DNA of 64,000 bases, taken from NCBI GenBank assembly GCA_963829505.1, contig CAWHIL010000005.1:124001-188000 (forward strand), in the 5' to 3' direction. Source of the stretch: Roseiarcus sp963829505 (GTDB lineage Bacteria > Pseudomonadota > Alphaproteobacteria > Rhizobiales > Beijerinckiaceae). Shown here piece after piece: positions 62,151-64,000 of the stretch. The notes under the pieces were generated by a model. That model saw nothing but the letters and a program-made list of their open reading frames with translations, did not search any database and had not been told where the DNA came from. The position numbers and the translations under genes were made by a program. How positions within the stretch are numbered: position 1 is the first letter of the stretch; each line of letters opens with the position of its first letter.

Positions 62151-62403
62151 CGGGACTTGGCATTCGGCCCGCATGGCGTCAATGGCCGCAAGCGTCACAA
62201 AATCTTTGCCTGCAATTCGCTCGATTACGAGCCTGCCCTTGGCCGCTTCTTTCCGCAACCCGAGAGAGTGTCCCCCCGCGGGAAAGACGATCTCGATAGC
62301 GTGCGCGAGGCGCAGCGGCGCGTCGCGGTCGACGGTTGCGTCGTCCAGTATGGGCGGCCGTCCGGGCGGCGCTGGGGTTTCGACTTTCAACGCGCACGCT
62401 CAT
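62079..62403 (-). pseudogene. Excisionase-like small DNA-binding protein, probable frameshift near the start
   Basis: The conserved body (PILDDATVDRDAPLRLAHAI, GLRKEAAKGRLVIERIAGKD, FVTLAAIDAMRAECQV) matches a family of roughly 100-residue helix-turn-helix proteins that I know beside tRNA-integrated islands of rhizobia. It is in frame from a TTG at 62390, but a better start (AAGGA then ATG at 62403, MSVRVE) lies in another frame; removing one base of the TTT at 62385-62387 (plus strand) joins them. No integrase follows before the tRNA, so it may be the remnant of an island's integration module. Confidence 0.55.
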
Positions 62404-64000
62404 CGGGGGTTCCTTTCGGCACCAACATGCGCAGACGCAAGTGCCTCGGTCGAGGGAGGGTGCCGAAGGTTCCGGCGGCCACGTTGCGCGTTGTGTCGCG
62501 GAGCGTTGCGAGGCGGAGCGTTGCGCCGTGGCATCGTTTGCAAATTCGCAAGGAAGGCCGCGCCCGCGGGTTCGATCGCTGCGTCCGGCTACCCATGCAG
62601 TGGCGGGATTGGACTGGACGCGGACCGCTGTGTAGGTCTCGCGCGCAGAGCGGTCAATTTCGAAGCCGATTCTCAAAGATGGTAATGCGCAAAATACCGG
62701 GGTTTCCGCCGACCAGCGGGCCCTTCGCGTAGCGGGGACTGATGCTTGGCCCCATGGGCGGGCGTTGCTGGAGTCCACTTTTCGTGAGAACTCGCGCGCC
62801 TTCCATCGGTCCGGCATGAGTGCGGGACCACGGCTGGGGAACGGGCACCCGCATGTTCAGTTACCAAAGATACGACGTTGAGGTTGTGCGTAACCTCGTC
62901 ATCGAGTGGCTGCGGTGGCCAGCGCCCCGCGAGGCGGCGGACGAAACCGGCTTGGGGTTGAATTGTGCGTATATGGATTTGCGGTGGGCGTCATGGAGCG
63001 CGGCAAGGGCTGCTTTTGCACGAGAAGATGCGCTCATAGCTCGCATCGAGTATATACCATCTGAAAATGAGAGTATTATGATATTGAGGAAATCACCTAT
63101 GAAGACCAAAATCTTCTTTCTCGACCTTGGCATGCATTTTCAGCTTCTGCTTTATCGGCTGCTGGCTGCATCCCATTTTCAAGTTGCAATGCCGGTGCGT
63201 ATGGGAGCCGCCATGTCGGAGCGCCACCCCGGTCGTTGGCAATTAATGCCCGGCCGGCGACAGCGAAAACACTCCTGACATATGCGGAGGAAATGCAGGT
63301 TGGCTTCCGAAACCAGCTGAGAGTGATGGCCATCATCAGTAGTCTATTCCGACGATATTCGCTCGCTACGTCGCTTCGCCGCCAAATTGTATCGCAGCAG
63401 AGGGAAGTCTTTCGGCGCGCAAAGCCGGGCGCGTAAGCGCCGCGCTTTGCTCAGAACCGTCCCGAGTAGGGTTCTTTCGTTCCCACCAGGGGGGTTACGC
63501 GCGCCGGATCGCCGTCAGATTCGATGTGCGTTGTGTCATCCCGTCCTCGGACCGGCTGTCGATCGCACGGTTTCTGGACCGTCGTGCGCGCAAAGTGACC
63601 ATCAGTCGGTGTTCGTCCGCTTTGAAGCAGTCGGCGAATGCCTCCAAAATCTCCACATCGGCTAGTTTCTGCGCCGGAGGAGTTGGATTATTGCGGGAAC
63701 TCGGAATCGTCGAGGGCAGCAAATAAATACATGGGGGCGGCAGCCGAGTAGTGGCTCACCTCGGTTATGGCGCGGGACACTTGACCGCGTATTTTCGGAC
63801 AAGGTCGGCCAAGTGTTCCGCAGACCATATCCCAAATCACAAGCCCGTCTACGCGCTGAGCCCGCGAAATGATTTCCGCGCTCAGCCGCGTATGATCCTG
63901 ACCAAGCGTTCAAACGGGGTCGGCCCGGGGTTCGTGCACACACTCCAAATGATAAATTCGTGCGCATGAGGCGGGCGTTCGAATATGTTAGTGTTGTTCC
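62404..64000. other. Lower-GC stretch with no assignable gene
   Basis: About 1.6 kb. GC drops clearly around 63020-63120 and 63280-63400 compared with the rest of the window. Frames of 60-150 codons exist on both strands (the longest at 62820-63278 plus), but none has a recognisable domain, a convincing ribosome binding site or rhizobial codon bias, and they overlap each other. It is best read as decayed island DNA that continues beyond the window. Confidence 0.5.

Noticed and set aside
62820..63278. 152-codon gene in the tRNA-distal region
   Set aside because: No domain, no good ribosome binding site, overlapping open frames on the other strand, mixed composition.

Overview
The window is GC-rich chromosomal DNA, mostly densely packed with genes, from an alphaproteobacterium that is most likely a member of the Hyphomicrobiales (Beijerinckiaceae/Methylocystaceae-like). 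This rests on the codon bias, the style of the outer-membrane porin, the many rhizobial-type intergenic palindromes and the gene families present. It is largely a housekeeping and metabolic region. No rRNA, prophage or CRISPR array is seen. The only tRNA is a proline tRNA near the right end.

Layout. 0-6 kb: a secreted SnoaL-like protein, a PIN-domain toxin-antitoxin pair, a complete-looking IS110-family transposase, a frameshifted NIPSNAP gene, and a three-gene UbiA / HAD phosphatase / GtrA cassette that probably makes and moves a polyprenyl-phosphate-linked sugar. 6-17 kb: a YciE-type ferritin-like protein, a giant LplT-PlsC-acyl-ACP synthetase fusion (Aas), a porin-like barrel and a family 8-like glycosyltransferase (both frameshifted), glyoxalase I, a six-copy tandem double-hairpin array, a secreted bicupin oxalate decarboxylase, a tyrosine phosphatase and a serine hydrolase. 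17-30 kb: rarA, an aldehyde dehydrogenase, an S41 peptidase, a DUF3311/sodium-solute symporter pair, a GltS-like flavoprotein, a PEP-CTERM protein, galT-galK and a solitary GIY-YIG protein. 30-50 kb: murJ, a repeat-rich non-coding zone, a YXWGXW-repeat protein, a broken Cys/Met PLP enzyme next to a UbiH-type hydroxylase, rplS, a CDGSH protein, an EthA-like Baeyer-Villiger monooxygenase, priA, cydAB (CIO type), a frameshifted carboxylesterase, an acyl-CoA ligase and a large lipoprotein hydrolase. 50-62 kb: a GNAT gene (frameshifted), a lipoprotein, a DUF707 protein, lipB, an F420-dependent-type NADP reductase, a GT2 glycosyltransferase and a full branched-chain amino acid ABC system. 62-64 kb: tRNA-Pro(CGG) followed by an excisionase-like gene and about 1.6 kb of lower-GC DNA with no clear genes, which looks like the edge of an integrated island.

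Two themes cross the window. First, at least five families of intergenic palindromic or duplicated elements recur, some as long composite copies (about 245 bp duplicated 22 kb apart) and some as tandem arrays. These are the least explained sequences here. Second, seven genes that otherwise look well conserved each carry one small indel, most of them at 3-4 nt homopolymers. That pattern fits residual sequencing error at least as well as real pseudogenisation, so those genes should be read as probably functional until the bases are checked.
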